Below, piece after piece: positions 41,808 to 50,368 of a stretch of DNA of 64,000 nt. The notes beneath the pieces are model-generated. The model had not been told where the DNA came from and made no database searches. It saw nothing but the letters and a program-made list of their open reading frames with translations. Location of the stretch: the NCBI RefSeq assembly GCF_000185905.1, contig NC_014923.1, positions 930,001 to 994,000 of the forward strand, in the 5' to 3' direction. The stretch is from Mesorhizobium ciceri biovar biserrulae WSM1271 (lineage in GTDB: Bacteria > Pseudomonadota > Alphaproteobacteria > Rhizobiales > Rhizobiaceae). Within the stretch, counting starts at the first letter, position 1. Each line of letters begins with the position of its first letter. The position numbers and the translations under genes are program-made.

Positions 41808-43441
41808 GCGAAGACTCCATGCAGGAACCAGCGCGGCGGGACTTGCGAGGCGCCGCCGTAGAGGCCTTGCCGGTAGAGCCAGTAGCGGCGGCCGTCGGCA
41901 TCCTCGATGCGGAAATAGTCGCGCGTCGATGCCTCCTCGTCGCTTGGCGCTTCCCGCCACCATTCGGCGGCGATGCGTTCCGGCCCTTCGGCGCGCTTGA
42001 CCCGGTAGAGCGCGCGCCGCCAGCGGAAGTTCAGCGGCGGTCCTTCCGGCATTTCGGTGGCCGGCACATCGATGGGTTCGGGCGAGCGGAACAGCCGGAT
42101 CGGTCGTTCCGGCGGAAATATGGTTTTTGGTGCCTGCAGCCTGTCCGGCTTCTTCGGCGGCGTGGTCCGGCACGGCGCGTCGGTGAAGGGGATGGTGGCG
42201 ACGGCACGTTCCGGCAGATGGCTTTCGACCGCGACCGGCCGGAGAACCGCGCCATCGCCGAGCCGGGCGCGGATGCGGTCGGCGAACAGCGCGATATCGG
42301 CGCCGTCGTCGGTCACCTCGCCGGCAAGATCGGCCTGCTGCATGTCGAAGGTGGCTGATGCCAACACCGAGAGCCGCACCAGATCGAAACCATAGCCGGC
42401 ATCGATATCCTGTTCGAGCGCGGCCAGCCTTTCATGGAACAGTTTCTGGATCAGCATGGGTTCGCGCATCGGCCGCGAGGTACCGAGCGCGATGCGGCTG
42501 ACGGCGCCGTCGACGCGAAAGAGCAGCAGCGCCAGCGTCCGGGCGCCCTCGCCGCGGCGCTCGAGGTCGGTCTTCAAGGTCGCCGCCAGCATGCCCACCA
42601 GCCGTTCGATGTCCTCGGTCAGGGTGACGGGTTCGGCGAGGTGGCGTTCGACCGAAAGCGGCGCGACGGGCAGGCGCGGCGACACCGCCTCGTCGAGCCG
42701 GCCAAGCGCCTGGTCGAGGCGCAGGAGCAGCAGGGCGCCGAAGCGGCGGGCGAGCGGCGCGCGCGGTGCCGCCATGACGGCGCCCGCCGTGCGCAGGCCC
42801 ACACTTTCCAGGCTGGTGCGGGTCGAAGGTTCTATGCGCAATGCGGCCAGCGGCAGGGGCGCCAGCAGCGCCTCCTCCTCGCCTGACACAACGATGCGGT
42901 CGCCGCAAAAGCGTGCCGCCGCCCAGGCAGCGCCCGGCGTCGCGGCAAGCCCGGCGCGGACATCGAAACCCTGATGGAAGAAGCGCGACAGGATGTCGTC
43001 CAGCATGGCGCGCTCGCCGCCGAACAGATGGGTGCAGCCGGTGACGTCGAGAAACAGGCCGTCTGCCCCGTCCAGCGCCACCAGCGGGGTGTAGCGGTCG
43101 CACCAGTCGGCGAGGCCTTCGAGCAGGCGGCGATCGGCTTCCGGATCGGCCTCGACGACGTCGATCGACGGATGCATGGCGCGCGCATCGGCGATGCCCA
43201 TGTCGCGCTTCAGGTGCAGCGCCTCAGCCCGCTCGTCGAGGGCCGAGATGCGCTGTGCGTTGCGGTCGCGATGGCTGATCACGAGCGGCGGGTGAGATGG
43301 GTGATCCGACGGCCGGGAACGCCAGGACCGCCCCAGACGCTGGCGCAGGATTCTTTCCACCGCCAGATAGGGAAACCACAGGGACAGGATTCTTTGCCCG
43401 GTCTCTTGCCTCGCCCGCTCTTTCGTTGAATGCGCGTTCAT
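41804..43441 (-). CDS. imuB: ImuB, inactive Y-family polymerase-like mutasome protein
   Basis: 545 residues from ATG 43441, with GGAG/GGAA upstream. It opens [18 protein letters not shown], where active Y-family polymerases have the catalytic D-x-D; that acidic residue is missing, as expected for ImuB. Later parts are [20 protein letters not shown], a little-finger-like region, and a C-terminus with WYRVKR-like [14 protein letters not shown] and [20 protein letters not shown]. ImuB bridges DnaE2, ImuA and the beta clamp. It overlaps dnaE2 by 4 bp, and its start lies 218 bp inside the annotated imuA frame. Confidence 0.93.
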   Translation of the reverse strand: MNAHSTKERARQETGQRILSLWFPYLAVERILRQRLGRSWRSRPSDHPSHPPLVISHRDRNAQRISALDERAEALHLKRDMGIADARAMHPSIDVVEADPEADRRLLEGLADWCDRYTPLVALDGADGLFLDVTGCTHLFGGERAMLDDILSRFFHQGFDVRAGLAATPGAAWAAARFCGDRIVVSGEEEALLAPLPLAALRIEPSTRTSLESVGLRTAGAVMAAPRAPLARRFGALLLLRLDQALGRLDEAVSPRLPVAPLSVERHLAEPVTLTEDIERLVGMLAATLKTDLERRGEGARTLALLLFRVDGAVSRIALGTSRPMREPMLIQKLFHERLAALEQDIDAGYGFDLVRLSVLASATFDMQQADLAGEVTDDGADIALFADRIRARLGDGAVLRPVAVESHLPERAVATIPFTDAPCRTTPPKKPDRLQAPKTIFPPERPIRLFRSPEPIDVPATEMPEGPPLNFRWRRALYRVKRAEGPERIAAEWWREAPSDEEASTRDYFRIEDADGRRYWLYRQGLYGGASQVPPRWFLHGVFA

Positions 43442-44246
43442 CGGGGTTCCACTCCAGTGTGAATTGTCCAGGCAGGGCCGTGCGGCTCTTGCCGATGGTG
43501 AGGGTGAAGGCCGGGCGGCCGATCGAGCCGGCCAGCGGCCCGGCGATGGTGTCGCGCGGCACCGCCGGCGCCGAGGCGACGATGAGGCGGACGGGTGCCG
43601 CCGTCGGTTCGGGCCCAGCCGCCTGCCGCAGCAGGAACACCGGCCGGCCGGCCGCTTGCGCCCTTGCATGCAGCCGGCGTGTCGCGGTCAGGTCAAGCCG
43701 CTGCGGATTGCCGCGGATTTCCAGGATGACGGCGGCGAGCGCCGTCATCCGGGCCGCCTCCTCGGCGACCCACAGCGCATCGACGAGCCTTGGCGCCTCG
43801 GAAAACAGCAATTGCTCCGGCTCGATGCCGAACGAGGCGTGAAGCCCCCTGGCATAGGGAAAGCCGGCCTCGCGAAAAATCTCCGATGTGCCGATCCACA
43901 GCACCGGCAGCCCCGGCGTTTGCTTGAGGATCAGGCTGGTGAGCGACAAAGCGAAGCCGGCGACGGCCCCGGCATCGCGGGTTTCAAGCCCATGGATTTC
44001 GCTCAGGGCGGCCTTCGGCAGCCCGCCGCTCAGGGCGGCATCGAGGCGCCCAACGCCGATAGGCAGGAACGCATCCGGCAATGCCGCGGCAATGCCACGC
44101 CGGACGATTGTGAGATCAGTGTTGACGTCAGCATCAAAGGGTGCGGCTGCCGGCGCAGCCAAGCGCTCGGGCAGCGTTCCCTCGATTTTCGCGATCTGGC
44201 GGCGCAGGGCAAAAACAGTCTCCCGCGCCACGGCGGTCATCGCCAT
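43224..44246 (-). CDS. imuA: ImuA, RecA-like mutasome protein
   Basis: 340 residues as an open frame. It begins TAVARETVFALRRQIAKIEG and carries a RecA-like core: IHGLETRDAGAVAGFALSL in the P-loop position, VLWIGTSEIFREAGFPYARG and the C-terminal [17 protein letters not shown]. The usual conserved end is at about residue 268, after which the frame continues about 70 residues across the start of imuB. ImuA supports DnaE2-dependent mutagenesis in SOS. A LexA box lies 25-39 bp upstream of ATG 44246. ATG 44240 is an alternative start. Confidence 0.9.
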   Translation of the reverse strand: MAMTAVARETVFALRRQIAKIEGTLPERLAAPAAAPFDADVNTDLTIVRRGIAAALPDAFLPIGVGRLDAALSGGLPKAALSEIHGLETRDAGAVAGFALSLTSLILKQTPGLPVLWIGTSEIFREAGFPYARGLHASFGIEPEQLLFSEAPRLVDALWVAEEAARMTALAAVILEIRGNPQRLDLTATRRLHARAQAAGRPVFLLRQAAGPEPTAAPVRLIVASAPAVPRDTIAGPLAGSIGRPAFTLTIGKSRTALPGQFTLEWNPDERAFNERAGEARDRAKNPVPVVSLSGGGKNPAPASGAVLAFPAVGSPISPAARDQPSRPQRTAHLGPRRAG

Positions 44247-44270
44247 GACGGTCAGCTTCCACTCACAATT

Positions 44271-44285
44271 GTTCCTGTTATGTTC
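44271..44285 (-). promoter_or_regulatory. LexA (SOS) box of the imuA-imuB-dnaE2 operon
   Basis: GTTCCTGTTATGTTC is a perfect match to the alphaproteobacterial LexA site GTTC-N7-GTTC. It is 25 bp upstream of the imuA start, the right place to repress this operon until DNA damage. Confidence 0.92.
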
Positions 44286-44428
44286 CTATAGATTCCAGAG
44301 CGCATCCCAAGAGTCAAGCAGAGTCATGGGGAATTTATTCCTCTCTGCAGGGATGGCGCAGGCGCATCGGCCCGTTCATTTGCCGATTCCGGTGCGAAAG
44401 CCTATATGCCGGGATCAAAGGACAAAGC

Positions 44429-44851
44429 ATGGCCCGCATCTACAAGACCCGCACCTGGCACGACGAACTCTCGCCCTCGATGGACGAAATGGAGTTCCTG
44501 GCGCTGGAGGCGTACGCCCATCTGCCGGAGGATTTTCGCAAACTGACCGGCGAGATCGTCATCCAGATCGCCGAGTTCCCGACCGACGAAATCATGGACG
44601 ATCTGTCGCTGGAAACGCCATTCGACCTGCTCGGCCTGTTCGAGGGACGCGGCATCGCCGAGCGCTGGAACCCGCAGACCGGCGAAGGCCCGAACCGCAT
44701 CACGCTCTACCGCCGCGCCATCCTCGATTACTGGTCCGAGAACGAAGAGACGCTGGGCGACATCGTCACCCACGTGCTGATCCACGAGATCGGCCACCAT
44801 TTCGGCCTGTCGGACGAAGATATGGAGAAGATCGAAGAGGCGGCGGAGTAG
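44429..44851 (+). CDS. Metallopeptidase-family protein (minimal zincin, HExxH)
   Basis: 140 residues. The zinc motif His119-Glu120-x-x-His123 is in THVLIHEIGHHFGLSDEDM, with a distal Glu downstream. The N-terminal part (EMEFLALEAYAHLPEDFRKL and IVIQIAEFP) matches the DUF1025/Mpro-type possible zinc metallopeptidase family, cytoplasmic and of unknown substrate. It is on the opposite strand from imuA with 182 bp between starts, so the LexA box could in principle affect it, but it lies nearer imuA. Confidence 0.86.
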   Translation: MARIYKTRTWHDELSPSMDEMEFLALEAYAHLPEDFRKLTGEIVIQIAEFPTDEIMDDLSLETPFDLLGLFEGRGIAERWNPQTGEGPNRITLYRRAILDYWSENEETLGDIVTHVLIHEIGHHFGLSDEDMEKIEEAAE

Positions 44852-44899
44852 GGTGCGCTGATATTCAGGTGATGCCGGCCTGCAAATGATGGCTTCCTG

Positions 44900-45012
44900 C
44901 GCTTCCCCGCTCTACCGCGTCGCGGTAGAACTGTGCTCACGTACCCAAAAGTACGCTCCGCTCCGGTTCTCGGAAACCACCATTTTCGACTCGGCCTGAC
45001 CTGAATCTCAAC
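44900..45012. repeat. Intergenic repeat with two palindromes
   Basis: It contains CTACCGCG-T-CGCGGTAG (44912-44928, exact) and CGTAC-CCAAAA-GTACG (44940-44955), followed by GCTCCGCTCCGGTTCTCGG. The structure and its place between convergent genes suggest a dispersed rhizobial intergenic repeat. Only one copy is in this window, so repetition is not shown here. Confidence 0.45.
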
Positions 45013-45038
45013 ACACGCTGCGTCGGAGCTTTTCAAAT

Positions 45039-45245
45039 CTACCAGTCACTCAGCTTGGTATCGGGCCCGTATTCCTGACCGTCGATATCCTTGACCACGG
45101 CCTGGCCGCAACGCATCGCTTTGGCCTTCTTGTCGTAGGCATAGGTCGGCGAGCCGAACAGATGCCAGCCCTTGTTCAGCGCCGCTGTCACCTTGTGGCA
45201 GAAGCTGGCATCGTCCGGAGCGGACAGAAAGCGGTAGAGTTTCAT
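45039..45245 (-). CDS. DUF1737-family small protein
   Basis: 68 residues: MKLYRFLSAPDDASFCHKVT, then ALNKGWHLFGSPTYAYD and GQAVVKDIDG ... PDTKLSDW. This is the DUF1737 pattern, a small protein found alone or fused to larger ones, function unknown. A GAATTG/AGGAATT site precedes ATG 45245. It lies 51 bp downstream of the CitE-like lyase gene on the same strand and may be co-transcribed with it. Confidence 0.83.
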   Translation of the reverse strand: MKLYRFLSAPDDASFCHKVTAALNKGWHLFGSPTYAYDKKAKAMRCGQAVVKDIDGQEYGPDTKLSDW

Positions 45246-45296
45246 TGTTCAATTCCTGTCGTGAGTAGCTGTAGCCCACTCGCATCCATCGAGCAT

Positions 45297-46172
45297 TTAT
45301 GACCCGATGGCGGCTGCCTTCGCCAGCAGTTTTTCGGCCTGCGCCAGGTGCAGCCGTTCGACCATCCTGCCGTTCAGCGCGATCACACCCTTGCCGGCAT
45401 TCTCGGCGAGCGCGAAGGCTTCCTTCACCGAGCGTGCCTCGGCCACCGCTTCCGTGGACGGCACGAAGGCGCGGTTCGCGGCTTCGATCTGGGCCGGGTG
45501 GATGAGGCTCTTGCCGTCGAACCCCATGGCCGCGGCTTCCGCGCATTCATGGGCGAAGGCGTCGAGGTCGCGAAAATCGTTGGAGACGCCGTCGAGCATG
45601 TCGATGCCGCCGGCGCGTGCGGCCAGCACCATCTGCATCAGCCATGGCACGAGGTAGCGCCTATCAGGCGTCGCCAGAATGCCGGTCTCCTTGACCAGAT
45701 CATTCGTTCCGGCAACGAAACAATTGAGCCGCGAGGCCGGATCGCGGCCAAGTTCGGCGATGGCGCCGATGTTGAGCAGCGCCTTGGGCGTCTCGATCAT
45801 CGCCCATAGTTTCACGCTGTCGGGGGTAAAATTGTCGTCAAGCACGTCGCCGGCCTCGAGCAGGTCGCGCGGCGTGTCGACCTTGGGCAGAAGGATGCCG
45901 TCGGGTTCGCAGCTTGCGGCAGCCAGCAGGTCGTCGGCGCCCCATTCGCCTGATATCGCATTGATGCGCACGATCATCTCGCAGCGTCTCTCGGAATGGC
46001 CGGCGAAAATGCCGGCCAGTTTTTCGCGGGCGGCGATCTTGTCGGCCGGAGCGACGGCGTCTTCCAGGTCGATGATGATGGCATCGCAGGCAAGCTGCGC
46101 GATCTTGGCCAAGGCCTTGTCGCTGGAGGCCGGGATGTAGAGCACGGAGCGGCGCGGACGGTAGGTTTCCAT
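45297..46172 (-). CDS. HpcH/HpaI aldolase/citrate lyase-family protein (CitE-like)
   Basis: 291 residues from ATG 46172; the longer open frame lacks similarity. The TIM-barrel CitE pattern is clear: RRSVLYIPASSDKALAKI, IIIDLEDAV with an acidic metal-site region, Arg in MIVRINAI, LPKVDTP, AMIETPKALLNI with the metal Glu, and GFDGKSLIHPAQIEAAN. Members cleave acyl-CoA thioesters such as citramalyl-CoA or malyl-CoA. The lack of citF/citD nearby argues against citrate lyase and for a stand-alone malyl/citramalyl-CoA lyase-like enzyme. Confidence 0.87.
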   Translation of the reverse strand: METYRPRRSVLYIPASSDKALAKIAQLACDAIIIDLEDAVAPADKIAAREKLAGIFAGHSERRCEMIVRINAISGEWGADDLLAAASCEPDGILLPKVDTPRDLLEAGDVLDDNFTPDSVKLWAMIETPKALLNIGAIAELGRDPASRLNCFVAGTNDLVKETGILATPDRRYLVPWLMQMVLAARAGGIDMLDGVSNDFRDLDAFAHECAEAAAMGFDGKSLIHPAQIEAANRAFVPSTEAVAEARSVKEAFALAENAGKGVIALNGRMVERLHLAQAEKLLAKAAAIGS

Positions 46173-46512
46173 GGCTGATCTATGCCGCTTGTGGGCGGGT
46201 GAGGCAAGCTCGGGCATGAAGCTGCCAATCTCCCCCCTCGAGGGGGGAGATTGGCAGCGTTTACCCCTGCACGAAAACTGCACGGGCCTGCGGAAAACCT
46301 CCTCGGATCCGCCCTGCCGTTTCCCCGCCCGCTTGCGAGACAAGCGGCATGCACAAGCGAGCAAAGCCCCGTTGGTCCCTGCCTCACCGACTGCGTAGCG
46401 AGGGCTGGTGGCTGGCCGATCCGCCGCGCGCGTGTCCCGTCGCAACCCTCATTCCCTTTGTCCGCAGAAGCCCGCCAACGGTTCGGCTGGAAGCCATCAG
46501 GAAAGCCAGGTC
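46173..46512. other. Intergenic region between divergent genes, with a perfect 38-bp palindrome
   Basis: A 340-bp gap. It holds the 38-bp palindrome at 46221-46258 and otherwise GC-rich sequence without a plausible gene. The two flanking genes are divergent, so both promoters must lie here; I could not assign boxes. Confidence 0.55.
46221..46258. repeat. Perfect 38-bp palindrome (half of the MITE-like element)
   Basis: The arm GCTGCCAATCTCCCCCCTC and its exact inverse have no loop bases. The sequence equals one internal hairpin of the elements at 16386-16543 and 54760-54920 and the imperfect copy at 60922-60951. Confidence 0.85.
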
Positions 46513-48051
46513 ATGACAGCGTTGTTCTCCGCCGCGCCGAGCTATTGCAGCCGTTTCGGTGTCGCCATCCTGCTGGCAGCGCTCGCGGATTTTCTGTTCT
46601 ATGGCCAGCCCGCCGGGATCACGGTTTTCCTGTTCGCCCTGCTGATTGCCGCGGCGGTCGTCGCTGTGCACCCGGCCGCCTTCAACGACGGCCGGGTCTG
46701 GCTCAAGCCCATCGCCTTGCTTGTCGCGCTGCTGCCGCTGGCTGAAAACGTCAGCACCCTGTCGGTCTCGATCGCGCTGGCGGCGCTGACCGTCTTCGCG
46801 CTTTCGTTGAGCGGCCGGCTGCGGCACAGCATCGCCCGCATTGCCGGGCAGATCGTGCTGTTCGGGCTGGCGGCGCCGTTCCGCTTCGTCATTGATTTCA
46901 TCCGCTGGCGCAGGACGGCGCGGCGGTTCGGTGGGCGTCGCATCCGGCTGGCGGCGATCGCCGTCTGGGTGATGCCGCTGACGCTGGGCGCGGTCTTCCT
47001 GGCGCTGTTCGGTGCCGCCAATCCGGTCATCGACTATTGGCTGTCGCTGATCGATCTCGTGAGGCTGCTCGATCTTATCCAGCTGGCGCGGATTGCCTTC
47101 TGGCTGTTCGTGCTCGCCGCTGTCTGGGCTTTTCTGCGACCGCGCCTGCCGCGCCTGGTTCGCCGCATCCCGCGCGCGTTGCCGGCGGTCAGCGCTCAAG
47201 CCGGCAAAACCGCCACCACCATCGAAGACATCCTGTTCGGCAAGGCCGCCATCCTGCGCGCCCTGATCGTCTTCAACATCCTGTTTGCGCTGCAGACGGC
47301 GCTCGACGCCGCCTATCTGTGGGGCGGGGCAGCGCTTCCCGATGGGCTGAGCTACGCCTCCTACGCGCATCGTGGCGCCTATCCCTTGATCGTCACGGCA
47401 CTGCTTGCCGCCGGCTTCGTGCTGGCAGCGCTGCGGCCAGGCAGCGAGACCTCGGCCGATCCGCTGATCCGCCGGCTGGTCTATGCCTGGGTGGCGCAGA
47501 ACATCATGCTGGTCATCTCGTCGATCCTGCGGCTCGACCTCTATGTCGGCATCTATGCATTGACCTACTGGCGCGTCGCCGCCTTTGTCTGGATGGGGCT
47601 GGTGGCAGCAGGCCTTGCCCTGATCATTGCCCGCATCGCGCTTAGAAAATCCAACGAATGGCTGCTGTCCGCCAATCTTCTGACGTTATCCCTGACGCTT
47701 TATGCCGGCTGTTTCATCAATTTCGCAGCAACGATCGCCAACTACAATGTCGACCATTCCCTCGAAATGACCGGCCAGGGCATTCCCCTAGACGCCTGGT
47801 ATCTTCACTCGCTCGGTCCGGGTGCGTTTCCCGCGCTCGATCGCTTCCTCGAGCACCAGGGCAAGACGACAGCCGCCGGCACTGTCCGCGAACTGGCCGG
47901 CGTGCGCGGCAGCGATGAAATCTGGTATCGAACCATCCAGCAGAACTGGCGGGCCTGGAGCTTTCGCGACTGGCGGCTGCTTCGATATCTCGACACCAAG
48001 GAGCCGTTCGTGATTCCCTCCGCTATCGAACCTTCCATGCCGGGCCGCTGA
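46513..48051 (+). CDS. DUF4153/DUF4173-family multi-pass membrane protein
   Basis: 512 residues from ATG 46513, with AGGAAAG and CAGG upstream. About 12 membrane helices are visible. The conserved family segment is LQTALDAAYLWGGAALPDG followed by SYASYAHRGAYPLIVTALL. No enzymatic motif is evident and the function is unknown. It is followed 3 bp later by a response regulator and then by its kinase, so the three are almost certainly one operon. That implies a role linked to the signal sensed by the kinase. Confidence 0.82.
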   Translation: MTALFSAAPSYCSRFGVAILLAALADFLFYGQPAGITVFLFALLIAAAVVAVHPAAFNDGRVWLKPIALLVALLPLAENVSTLSVSIALAALTVFALSLSGRLRHSIARIAGQIVLFGLAAPFRFVIDFIRWRRTARRFGGRRIRLAAIAVWVMPLTLGAVFLALFGAANPVIDYWLSLIDLVRLLDLIQLARIAFWLFVLAAVWAFLRPRLPRLVRRIPRALPAVSAQAGKTATTIEDILFGKAAILRALIVFNILFALQTALDAAYLWGGAALPDGLSYASYAHRGAYPLIVTALLAAGFVLAALRPGSETSADPLIRRLVYAWVAQNIMLVISSILRLDLYVGIYALTYWRVAAFVWMGLVAAGLALIIARIALRKSNEWLLSANLLTLSLTLYAGCFINFAATIANYNVDHSLEMTGQGIPLDAWYLHSLGPGAFPALDRFLEHQGKTTAAGTVRELAGVRGSDEIWYRTIQQNWRAWSFRDWRLLRYLDTKEPFVIPSAIEPSMPGR

Positions 48052-48054
48052 TCC

Positions 48055-48747
48055 ATGCCGCATCACATCCTCGTCGCCGACGATGACCCGCACATCCGCG
48101 AGGTGATCTGCTTTGCCTTGGAGAAGGCCGGCATGAAAACGACAGGGGTGGCCGACGGTGCCGCCGCCTTGCAGGCAATCGGCCGCCGGGCACCGGACCT
48201 CGTCGTGCTCGATATCGGCATGCCGGAAATGGACGGGCTGGAGGTCTGCCGGCGGCTGCGGCACATATCCGATGTGCCGGTGCTGTTCCTCTCTGCGCGC
48301 GACGAGGAGATCGACCGCATTCTCGGGCTCGAAATGGGCGGCGACGACTATGTGACGAAACCATTCAGCCCGCGCGAGCTGGTTGCCCGCGTCAACGTCA
48401 TCCTGCGGCGCGCCCGCCCGGCGGTGCCCGAACCGGCCGACGACAGGCGGTTTTCGCATGGCAAACTGGCTCTGGCGCCGGCCAGCCATACCGCCAGCTT
48501 CGACGGCAAGCCGTTATCGTTGACAGGAATAGAGTTCTCGATCCTGAAGGGGTTCCTGGCGCGGCCGGCGCATGTGCTCGACCGCGACGCGGTGACGGCC
48601 AGCGCCTATGCCGCAAACATCCACGTCGCCGGCCGCACCGTCGACAGCCACATCCGCAACATCCGCGCCAAACTGGCAGCCGTGGGTTGCCCTGATGTCA
48701 TCGAGACGGTGCATGGCGTCGGCTTCCGGCTTGGCCGATGCGGCTGA
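48055..48747 (+). CDS. OmpR-family response regulator
   Basis: 230 residues. Receiver domain: acidic Asp9-Asp11, phospho-acceptor Asp53 (VVLDIGMPEMDGLE), LFLSARDEE and KPFSPRELVAR (Lys105 region). The C-terminal winged helix ends DSHIRNIRAKL and ETVHGVGFRLG. It starts 3 bp after the DUF4153/DUF4173 gene stop and overlaps the kinase start by 10 bp, showing tight coupling. The target genes are not evident from the sequence. Confidence 0.94.
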   Translation: MPHHILVADDDPHIREVICFALEKAGMKTTGVADGAAALQAIGRRAPDLVVLDIGMPEMDGLEVCRRLRHISDVPVLFLSARDEEIDRILGLEMGGDDYVTKPFSPRELVARVNVILRRARPAVPEPADDRRFSHGKLALAPASHTASFDGKPLSLTGIEFSILKGFLARPAHVLDRDAVTASAYAANIHVAGRTVDSHIRNIRAKLAAVGCPDVIETVHGVGFRLGRCG

Positions 48748-50339
48748 CGGCCTCCAGCAAATGGATCGGCCGCAAATGGCGGCCACGGCTTGCCACGGTC
48801 GTCGTCGCCATCCTGATCATGGTGATGGCCTTGCCACTGGTCGGCCTGTTCTTCTTCCGCCTCTACGAGAACCAGCTGATCCGCCAGACCGAGGCGGAGC
48901 TGATCGCGCAAGGCGCTGCCATCGCCGCCATCTATGCGCGGGATGTACGTGACGCCGGCATCCCACCGGAAAAGCTCGGTGCGCCGATGCCGGAGCCAAG
49001 TGGGGATTCAAGCCGCAGCGTCAATCCGGACCCGCTCTACAGGCCAATCGAACCGCAGCTCGATCTTGCCTCGGATTATGTCCTGCCGACCCGGCCGGCG
49101 GCGATGCCGGCGATCGTCGATCCCGCCTTCGCGGTGATCGGCGCGCGCCTGTCCGGCATCCTCGACGCCACCCAGAAAACCACGTTGGCCGGCTTCCGGC
49201 TGCTCGACCCCCGGGGCGTCGTCATTGCCGGGCGCGGCGAGGTCGGCCAGTCGCTCAGTGCGGTCGAAGAGGTGCGCACAGCACTTGCCGGCCACTATGC
49301 CAGCGCGCTCAGGCTGCGCATTCCCGACCAGCCGACGCCACCGCTCTATTCGGTCAGCCGCGGCACCAAGGTGCGTGTCTTCGTCGCTCTGCCGGTCGCT
49401 GTCGACGGCCAGGTCGCCGGCGTCGTCTATGTGTCGCGGACGCCCAACAACATCATCAAGCATCTCTATGGCGAACGTGGCAAGGTGACGTTGGCGGCGA
49501 TCGCCATTCTCGGCGGCACGCTGCTCATCGGTCTCATCTTCCTGCGCACCGTCAGCCGGCCGATCTATGCGCTGATCGACCGCACCGAGCGCATCGCCGC
49601 CGGCGACCGCACGGCGATCCGGCCGCTCGACCACCACGGCACGCGAGAGATGGCGGAGCTGTCCGCCGCCTTCCTCGACATGGCCGAGAAGCTTCAGGCG
49701 CGCTCGGACTCGGTCCAGACTTTCGCCACACATGTCTCGCATGAGCTCAAATCGCCGCTGACGGCGATCCAGGGCGCGGCCGAATTGCTGCGCGATTCCG
49801 GTGGCGCGATGGACGATGCGGAGCGGCGGCGTTTCTCCAACAATATCGTCACCGATGCGGGGCGGCTCAATCTGCTGGTGCGGCGCCTGCTCGACCTGGC
49901 ACGCGCCGAAAACCTGGCGCCGAGCGGCGAAAGCACATCGCTCGGTGCGGCACTGTCGCTGCTGCCCGTCGACAACAGGCTCGCGGTTAGCATCGGGGCC
50001 GGCGGCGACATCAGATTGCGCATATCGGCCGAGAACGCGGCTATCGTGCTGGCCAATCTCATCGACAATTCGGCCAGGCATGGCGCGATGCAGGTTTCTG
50101 TCTCCGCTACGAGCGCCGGCGGCAAGGCGAGCATCCTGGTCAGCGACGACGGTGCCGGCATTTCGCCGAGCAACCGGGCGCGCATTTTCGAGCCGTTCTT
50201 CACCACGCGGCGCGAACAGGGCGGCACCGGCATGGGCCTCGGCATCGTGCTGGCCCTCCTGAAAGCGCATGATGGTATGATCGCGCTGGTTGACAGCGAG
50301 CGCGGCACGCGCTTCGAGGTCATTCTGCCGGTGGCATGA
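48738..50339 (+). CDS. Sensor histidine kinase with periplasmic sensor domain
   Basis: 533 residues. Membrane helix at about 20-40, a large periplasmic domain of about 210 residues (41-249) with a double-PAS/Cache-like look (FRLLDPRGVVIAGRGEVGQS), a second helix at about 250-270, HAMP, then HisKA with His335 (THVSHELKSPLTAIQG). N box NLIDNSARHG, G1 DDGAGISPSN and G2 GTGMGLGIVLAL are intact. It is cognate to the regulator just upstream. The sensed ligand is unknown. Confidence 0.93.
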   Translation: MRLTASSKWIGRKWRPRLATVVVAILIMVMALPLVGLFFFRLYENQLIRQTEAELIAQGAAIAAIYARDVRDAGIPPEKLGAPMPEPSGDSSRSVNPDPLYRPIEPQLDLASDYVLPTRPAAMPAIVDPAFAVIGARLSGILDATQKTTLAGFRLLDPRGVVIAGRGEVGQSLSAVEEVRTALAGHYASALRLRIPDQPTPPLYSVSRGTKVRVFVALPVAVDGQVAGVVYVSRTPNNIIKHLYGERGKVTLAAIAILGGTLLIGLIFLRTVSRPIYALIDRTERIAAGDRTAIRPLDHHGTREMAELSAAFLDMAEKLQARSDSVQTFATHVSHELKSPLTAIQGAAELLRDSGGAMDDAERRRFSNNIVTDAGRLNLLVRRLLDLARAENLAPSGESTSLGAALSLLPVDNRLAVSIGAGGDIRLRISAENAAIVLANLIDNSARHGAMQVSVSATSAGGKASILVSDDGAGISPSNRARIFEPFFTTRREQGGTGMGLGIVLALLKAHDGMIALVDSERGTRFEVILPVA

Positions 50340-50368
50340 AGGACACTATCGGCCGGATCGGAGAGAAC

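Noticed and set aside
41808..42173. N-terminal extension of DnaE2
   Set aside because: It lies inside imuB in another frame; the family starts at the ATG overlapping the imuB stop.
43888..44889. 333-codon plus-strand frame spanning the imuA start and the zincin gene
   Set aside because: It is out of frame with the zincin, which has a clear HExxH motif, and covers the imuA coding region antisense.
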